DNA of 64,000 bases from an uncultured Prevotella sp. (lineage in GTDB: Bacteria > Bacteroidota > Bacteroidia > Bacteroidales > Bacteroidaceae). The DNA lies in contig NZ_CAMJOS010000007.1 in NCBI RefSeq assembly GCF_946407605.1, positions 1 to 64,000 of the forward strand, in the 5' to 3' direction. A program made the position numbers and the translations under genes. Below, in pieces: positions 18,706 through 28,255 of this stretch. The stretch's first letter is position 1; each line of letters opens with the position of its first letter. Under the pieces are notes generated by a model. That model saw only the letters and a program-made list of their open reading frames with translations, was not told the origin of the DNA and ran no database searches.

Positions 18706-19428
18706 TCTGCGTCTGAATTCCGAGCACGTTATCGCCGTAGCAATGGCTACGTTCAGGCTCTCTGGGCCCTCCTGATATTTCGGTATCAGCAGTCGGTGTG
18801 TTATCAGTTTTCTAATCTCCTGGGAAATGCCGTTACCCTCATTTCCCATCACGATGATGCCCTCTTTCGATAACGGCTGCGTGTAGATATCCTGTCCGTC
18901 CAGCAGCGTGCCATATACCGGCACCTCAGCCTTCTCTATCAATGCTTTCAGGTCGGTATATACCATTTTTACGCGGGCTATGCTACCCATGGTAGCCTGA
19001 ATCACCTTCGGGTTCCAGGCGTCAGCCGTATCCTCCGAGCAGTAGATGGTCCTGATGCCAAACCAGTCCGCAATGCGGATGATGGTGCCCAGGTTCCCAG
19101 GGTCTTGCACGCCGTCCAGCGCCAGGCACAGCTCCTTGCCAGCATTGTCCAGAGCCACGCTCTTTGGCATCTCCAATAGCGCCAGCACCTGTTGCGGATG
19201 CTGCAGGAAGCTCACCTTCTGCAGCTCCTCCTCAGTCACCTCCTGCACGTCCATGTCGCCGTGCTTCTCTTTCCACTCCTTGATGGCAAACACCATCTTC
19301 GGCTGGTACCCTGCAGCTATCAGGTCACCCACCACTTTCGGCCCTTCTGCCACGAAGAGTCCCTCTGCTGTGCGTCCCTTTTTCCTCTCCAGCTGCCTCA
19401 CGTATTTTATCTGGTTCTTTGATATCAT
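18700..19428 (-). CDS. SpoU/TrmH-family RNA 2'-O-methyltransferase
   Basis: Protein of 242 aa. The N-terminal substrate-binding domain (RKKGRTAEGLFVAEG) and the SPOUT knot motifs LDGVQDPGNLGTIIR, VMGNEGNGIS and LNVAIATAI are all present. These enzymes methylate ribose in rRNA or tRNA; RlmB and TrmH are the nearest types. Start set at 19428 because the promoter box lies only 4 nt upstream (19433-19440), so the longer frame to 19530 cannot be transcribed from it. Confidence 0.92.
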   Translation of the reverse strand: MISKNQIKYVRQLERKKGRTAEGLFVAEGPKVVGDLIAAGYQPKMVFAIKEWKEKHGDMDVQEVTEEELQKVSFLQHPQQVLALLEMPKSVALDNAGKELCLALDGVQDPGNLGTIIRIADWFGIRTIYCSEDTADAWNPKVIQATMGSIARVKMVYTDLKALIEKAEVPVYGTLLDGQDIYTQPLSKEGIIVMGNEGNGISQEIRKLITHRLLIPKYQEGPESLNVAIATAITCSEFRRRL

Positions 19429-19432
19429 ACTG

Positions 19433-19440
19433 CAAAGGTA
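19433..19440 (-). promoter_or_regulatory. promoter -7 box TACCTTTG, 4 nt from the ATG
   Basis: TACCTTTG-CAGT-ATG on the minus strand. Transcription would start at or next to the start codon, giving a leaderless mRNA. Confidence 0.7.
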
Positions 19441-19992
19441 CGAATAAGCGAGGAGAATGCAAAAGGAAAACTTGTTTTTCTTTTCATTCTCGAGTGAAAG
19501 TACCTTCGACCGTAGGTCAGAGTAGTGCAAACTGAGCGAAAAACCAAATTTATTTGAGTTTTTCCGAGGTGCAGCCTACCTTCGAGGCGCAGCCTCAGAG
19601 GTACGCATAACTGAGCAAAATCACATAACGATACGTACCGGCAAACTTGCCGATGTTTTGGAATTGTTCTTTTCCTTTTACTATTAAGTGTCATAGTTGT
19701 AAATGTTTTTCATAGTTAATACTAAAGGTTCTGGTCTAACGGGTGGCCACTTCCGCCTTCCATCTTCCTTATCAAATCTGAAGGTTATCCGCGCCTATTT
19801 GAAGTATTTTATCTCTTCAGTTGGCGAGAAAACTTCTCTAGTTGGGACGCAATTTTTCTATCTTTATTGACGATACAAAGGTACAAAGAATAATTGAAAC
19901 CACCAAACATTTTACCAATTACTTTTTTATGAATAACGTAACAATTTTTCTTATTCTTCAATCTCGCGTTTTTTACACAATAATCAAATATA
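19441..19992. other. 552-bp repeat-rich non-coding stretch
   Basis: No credible gene. It carries a cluster of short motifs: CCTTCGACCGTAGGTCAGAG (around 19503-19522), two GAGG(T/C)GCAGCCT units (19567-19595), GTACCGGCAAACTTGCCG and, further on, an orphan minus-strand -7 box (CAAAGGTA at 19876-19883) with no gene behind it. Parts of the same vocabulary recur in inverted form at 20700-20745. A minus-strand frame of 89 codons across 19425-19694 is low-complexity and overlaps the promoter; rejected. Confidence 0.6.
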
Positions 19993-20024
19993 TTTGGTTT
20001 TTCGTTCGGTTTGCACTACCTTTG
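19993..20024 (+). promoter_or_regulatory. promoter TTTG-N20-TACCTTTG for the hydrolase
   Basis: -33 TTTG at 19993-19996 and -7 TACCTTTG at 20017-20024, 13 nt before the ATG at 20038. Confidence 0.8.
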
Positions 20025-20037
20025 CAATCCAAAAGAG

Positions 20038-20658
20038 ATGATGAAAAGGATTTTGTTCTTGCACGGCTTCTTTGCCAGTGGTCAATGTGTGCCGGCAGTG
20101 GCATTAAGGGAGGCTTTTGAGGGTGAAGCGGAGGTGATGACGCCTGACCTGCCGATGCATCCCAAGGAGGCGCTGGCATTTGTGCGAGAGTTGATTGACC
20201 GCGAGAAGCCTGACGTGGTGGTGGGTAACAGCTGTGGGTCGTTCTACGCACAGATGGTGGCATTGGCCCTGGGACTGCCTGCCTTGCTGGGTAACCCGCA
20301 CTTCAGGATGACGGAATTTCTGAAGGCGAGGGTAGGGGCTCATCAATATAAGTCGCCACGAATGGACGGCAGGCAGGACTTCGTCATCGACGAGCAGCTG
20401 ATAGCCGAGTTTGCAGAGATGGAGGCTCATCAATTCTTGGAAAAGCCAAGCGGCGAAGCCGAACGTAATAACTGCTCGCCTGAAGGTCGAGACCGCATCT
20501 GGGGACTCTTTGGCGATCATGATGCGTTGGCACATTTTGAGCCGCTATTCTTGCAGCACTACAATAAATCGTTCCACTTTCCGGGTGCTCATACGCCTAC
20601 GGCCGAGGAAGTGAAGAAATACTATGTGCCGCTGATAAAGGAATTGCTCACTTATTAG
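20038..20658 (+). CDS. YqiA-like alpha/beta-fold hydrolase
   Basis: Protein of 206 aa (two adjacent ATGs, 20038 and 20041). The first strand gives LFLHGFFASGQ, the nucleophile elbow is GNSCGS with Ser in GNSxG, and GDHDAL and a C-terminal HTPT supply the likely Asp and His. The family (YqiA/UPF0227) holds small cytosolic esterases of unknown physiological substrate. It stands alone between two repeat-rich intergenic stretches with its own promoter. Confidence 0.82.
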   Translation: MMKRILFLHGFFASGQCVPAVALREAFEGEAEVMTPDLPMHPKEALAFVRELIDREKPDVVVGNSCGSFYAQMVALALGLPALLGNPHFRMTEFLKARVGAHQYKSPRMDGRQDFVIDEQLIAEFAEMEAHQFLEKPSGEAERNNCSPEGRDRIWGLFGDHDALAHFEPLFLQHYNKSFHFPGAHTPTAEEVKKYYVPLIKELLTY

Positions 20659-20699
20659 TTTTTTCGCTCGAAAATAAAAAGAAATAACTGGTTTCTGCT

Positions 20700-20800
20700 C
20701 GTTTATTCGTACCTCTGACCTGCGGTCGAAGGTTCTTTTAGTCGCTTTCAGCTTGGTAAAAGCGGCAAAGCCGAGCGCTCTCGTTCGAGAAAACTCAAAA
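20700..20800. repeat. intergenic repeat related to 19503-19522
   Basis: CTCTGACCTGCGGTCGAAGG (20722-20741 region, preceded by GTTTATTCGTAC) is the near reverse complement of the motif left of the hydrolase gene. GCGGCAAAGCCG (20761-20772) forms a small hairpin. The rest up to the pheT promoter shows no coding potential. Confidence 0.65.
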
Positions 20801-20804
20801 ATCT

Positions 20805-20836
20805 TTTGGTTTTCTGCTCACTTATTTGTACCTTTG
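20805..20836 (+). promoter_or_regulatory. promoter TTTG-N20-TACCTTTG for pheT
   Basis: -33 TTTG at 20805-20808, -7 TACCTTTG at 20829-20836; the predicted 5' UTR is about 30 nt. Confidence 0.8.
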
Positions 20837-20869
20837 CAGGCGAATTCGAATTAACAATAGTTTTTAGGA

Positions 20870-23320
20870 ATGAATATTTCTTATAAATGGCTGAAAGAAT
20901 ACGTTGATTTCGACCTTTCGCCGCAGCAGGTATGCGATGCACTGACCTCTACGGGACTCGAAGTTGACGCTCTGGAAGAAGTGCAGTCCATACGTGGTGG
21001 ACTGAAAGGACTCTATGTGGGCAAGGTGCTCACCTGCGAAGTGCATCCTAACTCTGATCACCTTCATGTGACAACGGTGGACCTGGGCAAGGGCGAACCC
21101 TCACAGATTGTGTGTGGCGCTCCTAATGTGGCCGCTGGTCAGAAAGTGATTGTGGCCGACCTGGGCTGCGTGTTGTATGACGGCGATCAGGAATTTGTGA
21201 TTAAGAAGTCGAAGTTGCGTGGCGTCGAGTCGAACGGTATGATATGTGCCGAGGACGAGATTGGCGTGGGTACCAGTCATGATGGTATCATCGTGCTGCC
21301 CGAGGATGCTGTGGTGGGTACGCCTGCTGCAGAATACTACAACCTGGATAGCGACTGGCTTATCGAGGTGGACATCACCGCCAACCGTGCCGATGCCCTG
21401 AGTCACTGGGGCGTGGCTCGCGACCTCTATGCCTGGCTGAAGCAGAACGGCTATGAGACCAGCCTTCACCGTCCTGTGGTCGACGATTTTGTCGTCGACA
21501 ATCATGACCTGCCCATCGATGTGGAGATTCAGAACACTGAGGCCTGCAAGCGTTATGCCTGCGTGAGCGTGACGGGTTGTGAGGTGAAGGAGTCGCCCGA
21601 CTGGCTGAAGAACAAGTTGACTACCATTGGTCTGCGTCCTATTAATAATATTGTGGACATCACCAACTATGTGATGATGGCTTATGGTCAGCCGCTGCAT
21701 ACCTTCGATGCTGATATGGTGAAGGGCAACAAGATTGTGGTGAAGACGATGCCCGAGGGCACACCTTTCGTCACGCTGGACGGCGAGGAGCATAAGCTCT
21801 CGGACCGCGACCTGGCTATCTGCAATGCCGAGGATCCCATGTGTATCGCCGGCGTGTTTGGCGGAAAGGGTAGTGGTACGTACGAGACCACGAAGAACGT
21901 GGTGCTGGAAAGTGCTTACTTCCATCCCACATGGATTCGTAAGAGTGCCCGTCGCCACGGACTCAGCACGGATGCTTCGTTCCGTTTTGAGCGTGGCATC
22001 GACCCCAATGGCGTGATCTATGCCCTGAAGCAGGCTGCGCTGCTCTGTAAGGAGCTGGCTGGCGGTAAGGTGTCGATGGAGATTAAGGACGTGTATCCCG
22101 AGAAGATGGAGAACGCCATCGTTGACCTGAGCTACATCTATGTGCACAACCTGGTGGGTAAGGATATTCCTGTGGAGACCATCAAGAGCATCTGTGAGAG
22201 CCTGGAGATGAAGGTGCTTGAGGAGAATGCCGAGGGCCTGAAGCTGGAGGTGCCTGCCTATCGTGTGGACGTGCAGCGTCCCTGCGACGTGGTGGAGGAC
22301 ATCCTGCGCATCTATGGATATAATAATGTGGAGATTCCCACACAGTTGAAGTCGAGCCTCGTCATCAAGGCCGAGGAGGACCGCAAGCATAAGTTGCAAA
22401 ACGTGGTGTCAGAGCAGCTGGTGGGTGCTGGCTTCAACGAGATCCTCAATAACTCGTTGAGTAAGTCGTCGTATTATGACGACGCAGATACCACGGTGGT
22501 TCGTATTATGAACCCCCTGTCGAGCGACCTCGGCGTAATGCGTCAGACGCTGCTTTATGGCGGTCTGGAGAGCATCGAGCATAACGTGAAGCGTAAGAAT
22601 GCCAACCTGAAGTTCTTCGAGTTTGGCAACTGTTACTTCTTCGACCCTGAGAAGAATGATCCTGAGAATCCCATGCAGGCCTATAAGGAAGAGAACTTCA
22701 TGGGTGTCTGGGTGACGGGTAAGCGCGTGGAAGGCTCATGGGCACATCCCAACGAAGACACCACTTACTACGAGCTGGCTGCGTATGTTCAGAATATCCT
22801 GAATCGCATTGGCATGAAGCAGGGTCTGATGGTTCAGAAGAAGAGCGAGAATCCTAACTTCTCGGCTGGCATCGTCATCGAGAACCGCGGTGGCAAGAAG
22901 TTCATCGAGATGGGTATCCTGTCGAAGAAGGTGCTGAAGCAGTTTGACCTGCAGCAGCCAGTCTACTTCGCCGAGTTGAACTGGACGCAGCTGATGAAGG
23001 CTACGAAGAAGAACGAGGTGACCTTCACCGAGATCTCGAAGCATCCTGCCGTCAGTCGTGACCTGGCTCTGCTGGTGGACAACAGCGTGGAGTTTGCACA
23101 GATTGAGCAGATAGCCCGTCAGACAGAGAAGAAGCTGCTGAAGAAGGTAGAGCTGTTCGATGTCTATGAGGGTAAGAACCTGCCCGCTGGCAAGAAGTCG
23201 TATGCCGTGAACTTCATCCTGCAGGATACGGAGAAGACGATGAACGACAAGCAGATTGATGCCATCATGCAGAAGCTCATCGCTAACATCAAGAAACAAC
23301 TTGGTGCTGAGCTGAGATAA
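20870..23320 (+). CDS. pheT: phenylalanine-tRNA ligase beta subunit
   Basis: Protein of 816 aa, the large subunit of the (alpha-beta)2 enzyme. Domains in order: tRNA-binding OB fold (about 40-150, GKVLTCEVHPNSDHLHV), B3/B4 editing domain (about 210-390), B5 (about 405-480), catalytic-like core, and C-terminal FDX-ACB anticodon-binding domain (about 720-815). Length is full. pheS is not adjacent, which is usual in Bacteroidetes. Confidence 0.97.
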   Translation: MNISYKWLKEYVDFDLSPQQVCDALTSTGLEVDALEEVQSIRGGLKGLYVGKVLTCEVHPNSDHLHVTTVDLGKGEPSQIVCGAPNVAAGQKVIVADLGCVLYDGDQEFVIKKSKLRGVESNGMICAEDEIGVGTSHDGIIVLPEDAVVGTPAAEYYNLDSDWLIEVDITANRADALSHWGVARDLYAWLKQNGYETSLHRPVVDDFVVDNHDLPIDVEIQNTEACKRYACVSVTGCEVKESPDWLKNKLTTIGLRPINNIVDITNYVMMAYGQPLHTFDADMVKGNKIVVKTMPEGTPFVTLDGEEHKLSDRDLAICNAEDPMCIAGVFGGKGSGTYETTKNVVLESAYFHPTWIRKSARRHGLSTDASFRFERGIDPNGVIYALKQAALLCKELAGGKVSMEIKDVYPEKMENAIVDLSYIYVHNLVGKDIPVETIKSICESLEMKVLEENAEGLKLEVPAYRVDVQRPCDVVEDILRIYGYNNVEIPTQLKSSLVIKAEEDRKHKLQNVVSEQLVGAGFNEILNNSLSKSSYYDDADTTVVRIMNPLSSDLGVMRQTLLYGGLESIEHNVKRKNANLKFFEFGNCYFFDPEKNDPENPMQAYKEENFMGVWVTGKRVEGSWAHPNEDTTYYELAAYVQNILNRIGMKQGLMVQKKSENPNFSAGIVIENRGGKKFIEMGILSKKVLKQFDLQQPVYFAELNWTQLMKATKKNEVTFTEISKHPAVSRDLALLVDNSVEFAQIEQIARQTEKKLLKKVELFDVYEGKNLPAGKKSYAVNFILQDTEKTMNDKQIDAIMQKLIANIKKQLGAELR

Positions 23321-23358
23321 TTATCGTGATAACGATATAACGTGATAACGTAATAACG
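23321..23358. repeat. GTGATAACG-type repeat
   Basis: Units of CGTGATAACG, CGATATAACG and CGTAATAACG in tandem fill the gap between pheT and yebC. Degenerate palindromes (ATCGTGATAACGAT) are included. Confidence 0.75.
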
Positions 23359-23377
23359 AAAAATTTAAATAAATAAT

Positions 23378-24106
23378 ATGGGAAGAGCATTTGAATATCG
23401 TAAAGCTACAAAGCTGAAGAGATGGGGCCACATGGCCAAGACATTTACAAAGATCGGAAAGCAGATTGCCATTGCCGTGAAGGCTGGCGGTCCAGAGCCC
23501 GAGAACAACCCCGCACTGCGTGCCTGCATTGCCAACGCCAAGCGCGAGAACATGCCGAAGGATAATATCGAGCGTGCTATCAAGAACGCAATGGGTAAGG
23601 ACCAGAGCGACTATAAGGAGGTGACCTACGAGGGATATGGCCCTCACGGAGTAGCTATCTTCGTTGAGACGCTGACAGACAACACCACCCGTACGGTGGG
23701 TGACGTCCGTTCGGTGTTCAACAAGTTCAGTGGTAACCTGGGAACACAGGGTAGCCTGAGCTTCCTCTTTGACCACAAGAGCGTGTTTACCTTCAAGAAG
23801 AAGGACGGACTGGATATGGACGAGATGATTCTCGACCTGATTGACTATGGTGTGGAGGATGAGTTCGACGAGGATGAGGAGACAGGCGAAATCACTATCT
23901 ATGGTGATCCTTCAAGCTTCAGCGCCATCCAGAAACACCTGGAGGCAGAGGGCTTTGAGGTGACTGGTGCAGAGTTCACCCGTATCCCCAACGACCTGAA
24001 GGATGTGACTCCTGAGCAGCGCGAGGCTATCGACAAGATGGTTGAGAAGCTCGAGGACTTCGATGACGTGCAGACTGTGTACACTAACATGAAGCCTGAG
24101 GAGTAA
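23378..24106 (+). CDS. YebC/PmpR family protein
   Basis: Protein of 242 aa with the family's opening MGRAFEYRKATKLKRWG and the block ENMPKDNIERAIKNA, then EGYGPHGVAIFVE. YebC proteins are described as DNA-binding regulators and, more recently, as translation factors for proline-rich sequences. It follows pheT after a 57-nt gap filled by a repeat and ends at a terminator. Confidence 0.93.
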   Translation: MGRAFEYRKATKLKRWGHMAKTFTKIGKQIAIAVKAGGPEPENNPALRACIANAKRENMPKDNIERAIKNAMGKDQSDYKEVTYEGYGPHGVAIFVETLTDNTTRTVGDVRSVFNKFSGNLGTQGSLSFLFDHKSVFTFKKKDGLDMDEMILDLIDYGVEDEFDEDEETGEITIYGDPSSFSAIQKHLEAEGFEVTGAEFTRIPNDLKDVTPEQREAIDKMVEKLEDFDDVQTVYTNMKPEE

Positions 24107-24129
24107 GAACACACCTCTTATAAATAAAG

Positions 24130-24157
24130 AAACGGACTGAAGAAATTCAGCCCGTTT
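24130..24157. terminator. terminator between yebC and GH43 gene
   Basis: AAACGG-A-CTGAA, GAAA loop, TTCAG-C-CCGTTT (24130-24157), one A/C mismatch, followed by TTCTTTTTG. Convergent genes flank it. Confidence 0.85.
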
Positions 24158-24183
24158 TCTTTTTGTCTATTCGTTATTCGAAA

Positions 24184-25920
24184 TTACTTCTTTATCTTCT
24201 TGCCATCCTTAATGATGATGCCATGTTTGTTGTTGCCGTTCTGCAGGCGACGGCCGCTCAGGTCAAAGATGCCCTTCCTGACAGTAGCTGCCGGCTTGGT
24301 GAGTACATCGCTGATGGCGGTGGGGGTGAGCTCCTCCTGAGAGAAGTGCCAAGCGTCGAACTGTGCGTTCTTTGATTCGGTGACAACGAAGAACAAATGG
24401 CTCTTCACGCCCTTGAACAATGTGGAATCGACATTGATGATATGATCCTCGAAGGATGTTGACGAGAACTCGATGGTGGCCTGAGTGGTTCCAGTACGAG
24501 AGAAACGAATCTCGAGCTTACCAGTGCCACGGGCTCTGAGTATGAACGACTTGGCACCAGTATCGAAGTCTGCCTTACGAACACTTGTCCATGAGCCGGC
24601 AATCATCTTGACATACAGATTCTCGGAAGCATCGTTGGACAAGGTGCTGACCTTGGTGTTGTTCTTGACATTCTTGAAGTCCTCGTAGTTGACGCCACCA
24701 CAGCTGGCCATAGTCTCCATCTGCTGCGGGTCGTAGGGATTGAAGTTCTTGATAGGAGTGGTGATACCTTTGAGACCCTTGTCGCCCGAAAGATCCACCT
24801 GATTAATCTTCACCGCATTCGAGTCGACGGTGACCTTGTTGACACAGATAGAACGGAAGATGCCACAGTCCTGCGCGATGACACCAGCACTTCTCCATTT
24901 CTCCATCAGAGGAGCTCCGTGATAGATGTGGTAGTATTTTCCTTGGAACTTCTGAAGATGAGAGTGGTTGTTGTTGGTACCCATGCCAGGGTGGGGACCA
25001 TAGACTCCTTTATACACCCACGAGTCGGGGTCGTTGGGCGTGTCGGTAACCATATAGCACATGGTGCATGTGTTGGGCTTGCTGGCGGTGATGCCATGCT
25101 GCTGCTTATAGGTGTTCCACTCGCTATCGCTGCGGTTGGCCCAGTTAGAGCAGTAGGTATAGACATACTTGCCACCGATGTAGTTCAGCTCGTTAGCCTC
25201 GAAGTGATAGGGGGCTTTGATCTTGACAGCGGTCGTGTCGACAGCAGTCATCGAGGGCTTTAACCTGACGATACGCGCTGCATCAGGCATAATCTGGCTG
25301 GGACCAAGGCCGCCGAAAGACAGCCAGCCCACACCATTGTCGTCGATGACTACGCCTGGGTCGAAATTGGCATTCGTGCCCATAGCGTTAGCACCTGGTG
25401 TGTCGTAATGAATCAACAGCTTTTTCAGGGGCGATGTCCAAGGACCAATAGGCGAATTGGCCTTTAGCACACCAACGCCGTGACTGCTGTTGCAGAAATA
25501 GAGGAAGAACTCGTCTTCACCAGCCTCGTTAGTACGCCATGTGACGGATGGTGCCCACGAGACACCATAGCCTTGATACCAAGGATTAGTAACCCATCCG
25601 GAGCAGATCTTCTTTGTGTCGATGGTGCCGTGGAAGGTCCAGTTCACCATATCATCGGTAGAGAACACTACAATGGATTTGATTTCGCCATAGCTGTTCT
25701 CTCCTTTCTTACCATTCTTGATGAACTGTTGGTGGTCGTTGGAGCCATAGACATATAGACGACCATTATACTCCAGTGCTGTTGGGTCGGCACAGAAGAT
25801 GTTGGCGCTGATAGGGTTGCCGTTGGCTGTTCCTTTGTAATCGGCGGCGATGGTGGTCTGTGCGTCCATCTGTAAGCTGACGGCCATCAAGGCCGATGCT
25901 ATTAATAATTTCTTTTGCAT
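24184..25920 (-). CDS. secreted GH43 family glycoside hydrolase
   Basis: Protein of 578 aa with signal peptide (about 1-20). Five-bladed propeller signature: catalytic base Asp45 in FCADPTALEY, the auxiliary Asp186 in NFDPGVVIDD, and general acid Glu240 in HFEANEL. Families of this kind act as arabinofuranosidase or xylosidase on hemicellulose. Residues about 400-530 form a beta-sandwich, probably a carbohydrate-binding module of CBM6 type. The tail GIFDLSGRRLQNG...IIIKDGKKIKK resembles C-terminal sorting tails of Prevotella secreted proteins, so export by the type IX system is possible. It follows the small lipoprotein gene by 12 nt. Confidence 0.88.
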   Translation of the reverse strand: MQKKLLIASALMAVSLQMDAQTTIAADYKGTANGNPISANIFCADPTALEYNGRLYVYGSNDHQQFIKNGKKGENSYGEIKSIVVFSTDDMVNWTFHGTIDTKKICSGWVTNPWYQGYGVSWAPSVTWRTNEAGEDEFFLYFCNSSHGVGVLKANSPIGPWTSPLKKLLIHYDTPGANAMGTNANFDPGVVIDDNGVGWLSFGGLGPSQIMPDAARIVRLKPSMTAVDTTAVKIKAPYHFEANELNYIGGKYVYTYCSNWANRSDSEWNTYKQQHGITASKPNTCTMCYMVTDTPNDPDSWVYKGVYGPHPGMGTNNNHSHLQKFQGKYYHIYHGAPLMEKWRSAGVIAQDCGIFRSICVNKVTVDSNAVKINQVDLSGDKGLKGITTPIKNFNPYDPQQMETMASCGGVNYEDFKNVKNNTKVSTLSNDASENLYVKMIAGSWTSVRKADFDTGAKSFILRARGTGKLEIRFSRTGTTQATIEFSSTSFEDHIINVDSTLFKGVKSHLFFVVTESKNAQFDAWHFSQEELTPTAISDVLTKPAATVRKGIFDLSGRRLQNGNNKHGIIIKDGKKIKK

Positions 25921-25932
25921 AGTTTATGGATA

Positions 25933-26331
25933 TTATTGGTAATCTTCTTTGTGTAGAGTGACGTCAAGGTATATCTTCTCGGGATTCTTGCTGGAACGAT
26001 AGACATAGCGGAAGTTGACGCCACGATTCAGCAAGGCCTTGTAGTTGGCGGCGTTTTTCAACTCACGAACCAACGTGCCTTTAACATCAGAATTATTGAG
26101 TACGGTTACTACGCTGTCGTTGTCAGAGTCGCCAGTAAACCGGAAATATTGGGTCTGGGTGATAGAAGGGATGTCGAAGACGATACTGTCAAGATACATG
26201 TTATTGCCAATAGGCATGGGACACTTCGCTTCTGTCACTTCGCGGGCTTCACGGGCTGCACGCTCTTCAAGTGATTCCTGACACGATGCGAGTAGAATAA
26301 CGGCTGATGCCATTAATAATACTTTCTTCAT
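25933..26331 (-). CDS. small lipoprotein of unknown function
   Basis: Protein of 132 aa with a lipoprotein signal (ILLASC, Cys near 17). The mature part is short and soluble with mixed charge and no recognised domain. It precedes the GH43 gene on the same strand by 12 nt and shares the promoter at 26360-26367, so it may be a surface or periplasmic partner in the same carbohydrate process. Confidence 0.78.
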   Translation of the reverse strand: MKKVLLMASAVILLASCQESLEERAAREAREVTEAKCPMPIGNNMYLDSIVFDIPSITQTQYFRFTGDSDNDSVVTVLNNSDVKGTLVRELKNAANYKALLNRGVNFRYVYRSSKNPEKIYLDVTLHKEDYQ

Positions 26332-26359
26332 GAATATAGGTATTATTGAAATTTGATTG

Positions 26360-26367
26360 CAAAGTTA
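26360..26367 (-). promoter_or_regulatory. promoter -7 box TAACTTTG for lipoprotein-GH43
   Basis: CAAAGTTA on the plus strand, 28 nt upstream of the start codon at 26331. No convincing -33. Confidence 0.6.
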
Positions 26368-26409
26368 CAAAAAAAATGTAAAATAGCGAATAAATTGCAT
26401 TCTTTTTTG

Positions 26410-26417
26410 TAATTTTG
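26410..26417 (+). promoter_or_regulatory. promoter -7 box TAATTTTG for lepA
   Basis: TAATTTTGCAG, 23 nt upstream of the lepA ATG. Confidence 0.7.
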
Positions 26418-26440
26418 CAGTCTATAAGACACATACTTTA

Positions 26441-28222
26441 ATGAAGAATATCAGGAATTTCTGCATCATAGCGCATATAGACCACGGTAAGTCAACCCTT
26501 GCCGACAGACTCCTTGAACGTACCAAGACCATACAAGTGACTGAGGGACAGATGCTTGACGATATGGACTTGGAACGCGAACGAGGCATTACCATCAAGA
26601 GTCATGCCATTCAGATGGAGTACGAGCGTGATGGAGAGAAATATATACTCAACTTGATTGACACCCCGGGACATGTGGACTTCTCGTATGAGGTCTCTCG
26701 TTCCATTGCAGCCTGCGAGGGTGCGCTGCTGGTGGTCGACGCCACACAAGGTGTACAGGCGCAGACCATCTCGAACCTCTATATGGCTATCGACAATAAC
26801 TTGGAGATTATCCCTGTCATCAATAAGATTGATATGCCCAGCGCTATGCCTGATGAGGTGGAAGATGAAATCGTGGACCTGATAGGCTGCGACCCTTCGG
26901 ATATTATCCGTGCTTCAGGAAAGACGGGTGAGGGCGTTGACGAGATTCTGGATGCTGTGGTGGACCGTATTCCTCATCCTGTGGGTGAAGAAGAGGCACC
27001 TTTGCAAGCCTTGATCTTTGACTCAGTGTTTAACTCGTTCAGAGGTATCATTGCCTACTTCAAGATTGTGAACGGCGTGATTCGTAAGGGCGACAAGGTG
27101 AAGTTCTTCAATACCGGCATGGAGTATGACGCCGATGAGGTTGGCGTGCTGAAGATGGATATGATACCTCGCATGGAACTGCGCACAGGCGATGTTGGAT
27201 ATATCATCAGCGGCATTAAAGACTCAAAAGAGGTGAAGGTTGGCGATACCATCACACATGTGGCTACACCTTGCGACAAAGCCATTGAGGGTTTCCAAGA
27301 GGTGAAACCGATGGTGTTTGCAGGTGTCTATCCCATTGACCCTACAGACTATGAGAACCTGCGTGCCTCGTTAGAGAAGTTGCAGCTTAACGACGCATCA
27401 TTGACCTTCCAGCCTGAGTCGTCAGTAGCCCTGGGCTTTGGTTTCCGTTGTGGTTTCCTGGGACTGCTCCACATGGAGATTGTGCAGGAACGTCTGGACC
27501 GTGAGTTCGATATGGATGTGATCACCACGGTGCCTAACGTTAGCTATATGTGCTACACCAAGCAGGGAGAAGAGAAAGAGGTGCACAATCCCTCGGGACT
27601 GCCCGACCAGACGATGATAGACCATATTGAGGAACCATATATCCGTGCCTCGATCATTACTGCTGCTGACTATATCGGTCCTATCATGACGCTTTGTCTT
27701 GACAAGCGTGGCGAGTTGATAGACCAGCAGTATGTGAGCGGCAATCGTGTGGAACTGCGTTTCATGCTGCCGCTGGGTGAGATTGTGATTGACTTCTACG
27801 ACAAACTGAAGAGTATCTCGAAAGGCTATGCCTCGTTCGACTACCATATTGACTCGTTCCGTCCTTCTAAGCTGGTGAAGCTCGACATCTTGCTCAATGG
27901 TGAGCCGGTGGATGCGCTTTCAACGCTGACGCATCAGGACAACGCCGTGACCTTTGGTCGTAGAATGTGTGAGAAACTGAAAGAGCTGATTCCACGTCAG
28001 CAGTTCGATATTGCCATTCAGGCTGCCATCGGTGCCAAGATTATTGCCCGCGAGACGGTGAAACAGGTACGTAAGGATGTGCTGGCCAAGTGCTATGGTG
28101 GTGATGTGAGCCGTAAACGTAAACTGCTGGAAAAGCAGAAACGAGGCAAGAAACGCATGAAGCAGATTGGTAATGTGGAGGTGCCGCAAAAAGCCTTCCT
28201 CGCCGTCTTGAAACTTGATTAA
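26441..28222 (+). CDS. lepA: elongation factor 4 (LepA)
   Basis: Translational GTPase of 593 aa that acts on stalled or mis-translocated ribosomes. G1 AHIDHGKST near the start, G2 RERGIT, G3 DTPGH, G4 NKID, followed by EF-G-like domains II, III and V and the LepA-specific C-terminal domain (from about 485) ending in basic [17 protein letters not shown]. Full length, no fusion. Confidence 0.97.
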   Translation: MKNIRNFCIIAHIDHGKSTLADRLLERTKTIQVTEGQMLDDMDLERERGITIKSHAIQMEYERDGEKYILNLIDTPGHVDFSYEVSRSIAACEGALLVVDATQGVQAQTISNLYMAIDNNLEIIPVINKIDMPSAMPDEVEDEIVDLIGCDPSDIIRASGKTGEGVDEILDAVVDRIPHPVGEEEAPLQALIFDSVFNSFRGIIAYFKIVNGVIRKGDKVKFFNTGMEYDADEVGVLKMDMIPRMELRTGDVGYIISGIKDSKEVKVGDTITHVATPCDKAIEGFQEVKPMVFAGVYPIDPTDYENLRASLEKLQLNDASLTFQPESSVALGFGFRCGFLGLLHMEIVQERLDREFDMDVITTVPNVSYMCYTKQGEEKEVHNPSGLPDQTMIDHIEEPYIRASIITAADYIGPIMTLCLDKRGELIDQQYVSGNRVELRFMLPLGEIVIDFYDKLKSISKGYASFDYHIDSFRPSKLVKLDILLNGEPVDALSTLTHQDNAVTFGRRMCEKLKELIPRQQFDIAIQAAIGAKIIARETVKQVRKDVLAKCYGGDVSRKRKLLEKQKRGKKRMKQIGNVEVPQKAFLAVLKLD

Positions 28223-28255
28223 TAAAAATCCTAATTGATAATTAAATCAACAACA

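Noticed and set aside
19425..19694. 89-codon minus-strand frame
   Set aside because: Made of the repeat vocabulary of the intergenic stretch and overlaps the methyltransferase promoter.
21101..22399. 432-codon open frame on the minus strand
   Set aside because: It lies entirely antisense to pheT, which has clear domains; the frame is a shadow of GC-rich codon use and has Leu/His-rich composition.
24184..24330. Firm assignment of a type IX secretion signal to the GH43 protein
   Set aside because: The C-terminal GIFDLSGRR...IIKDGKK pattern resembles sorting tails but I cannot confirm family membership without a profile search.
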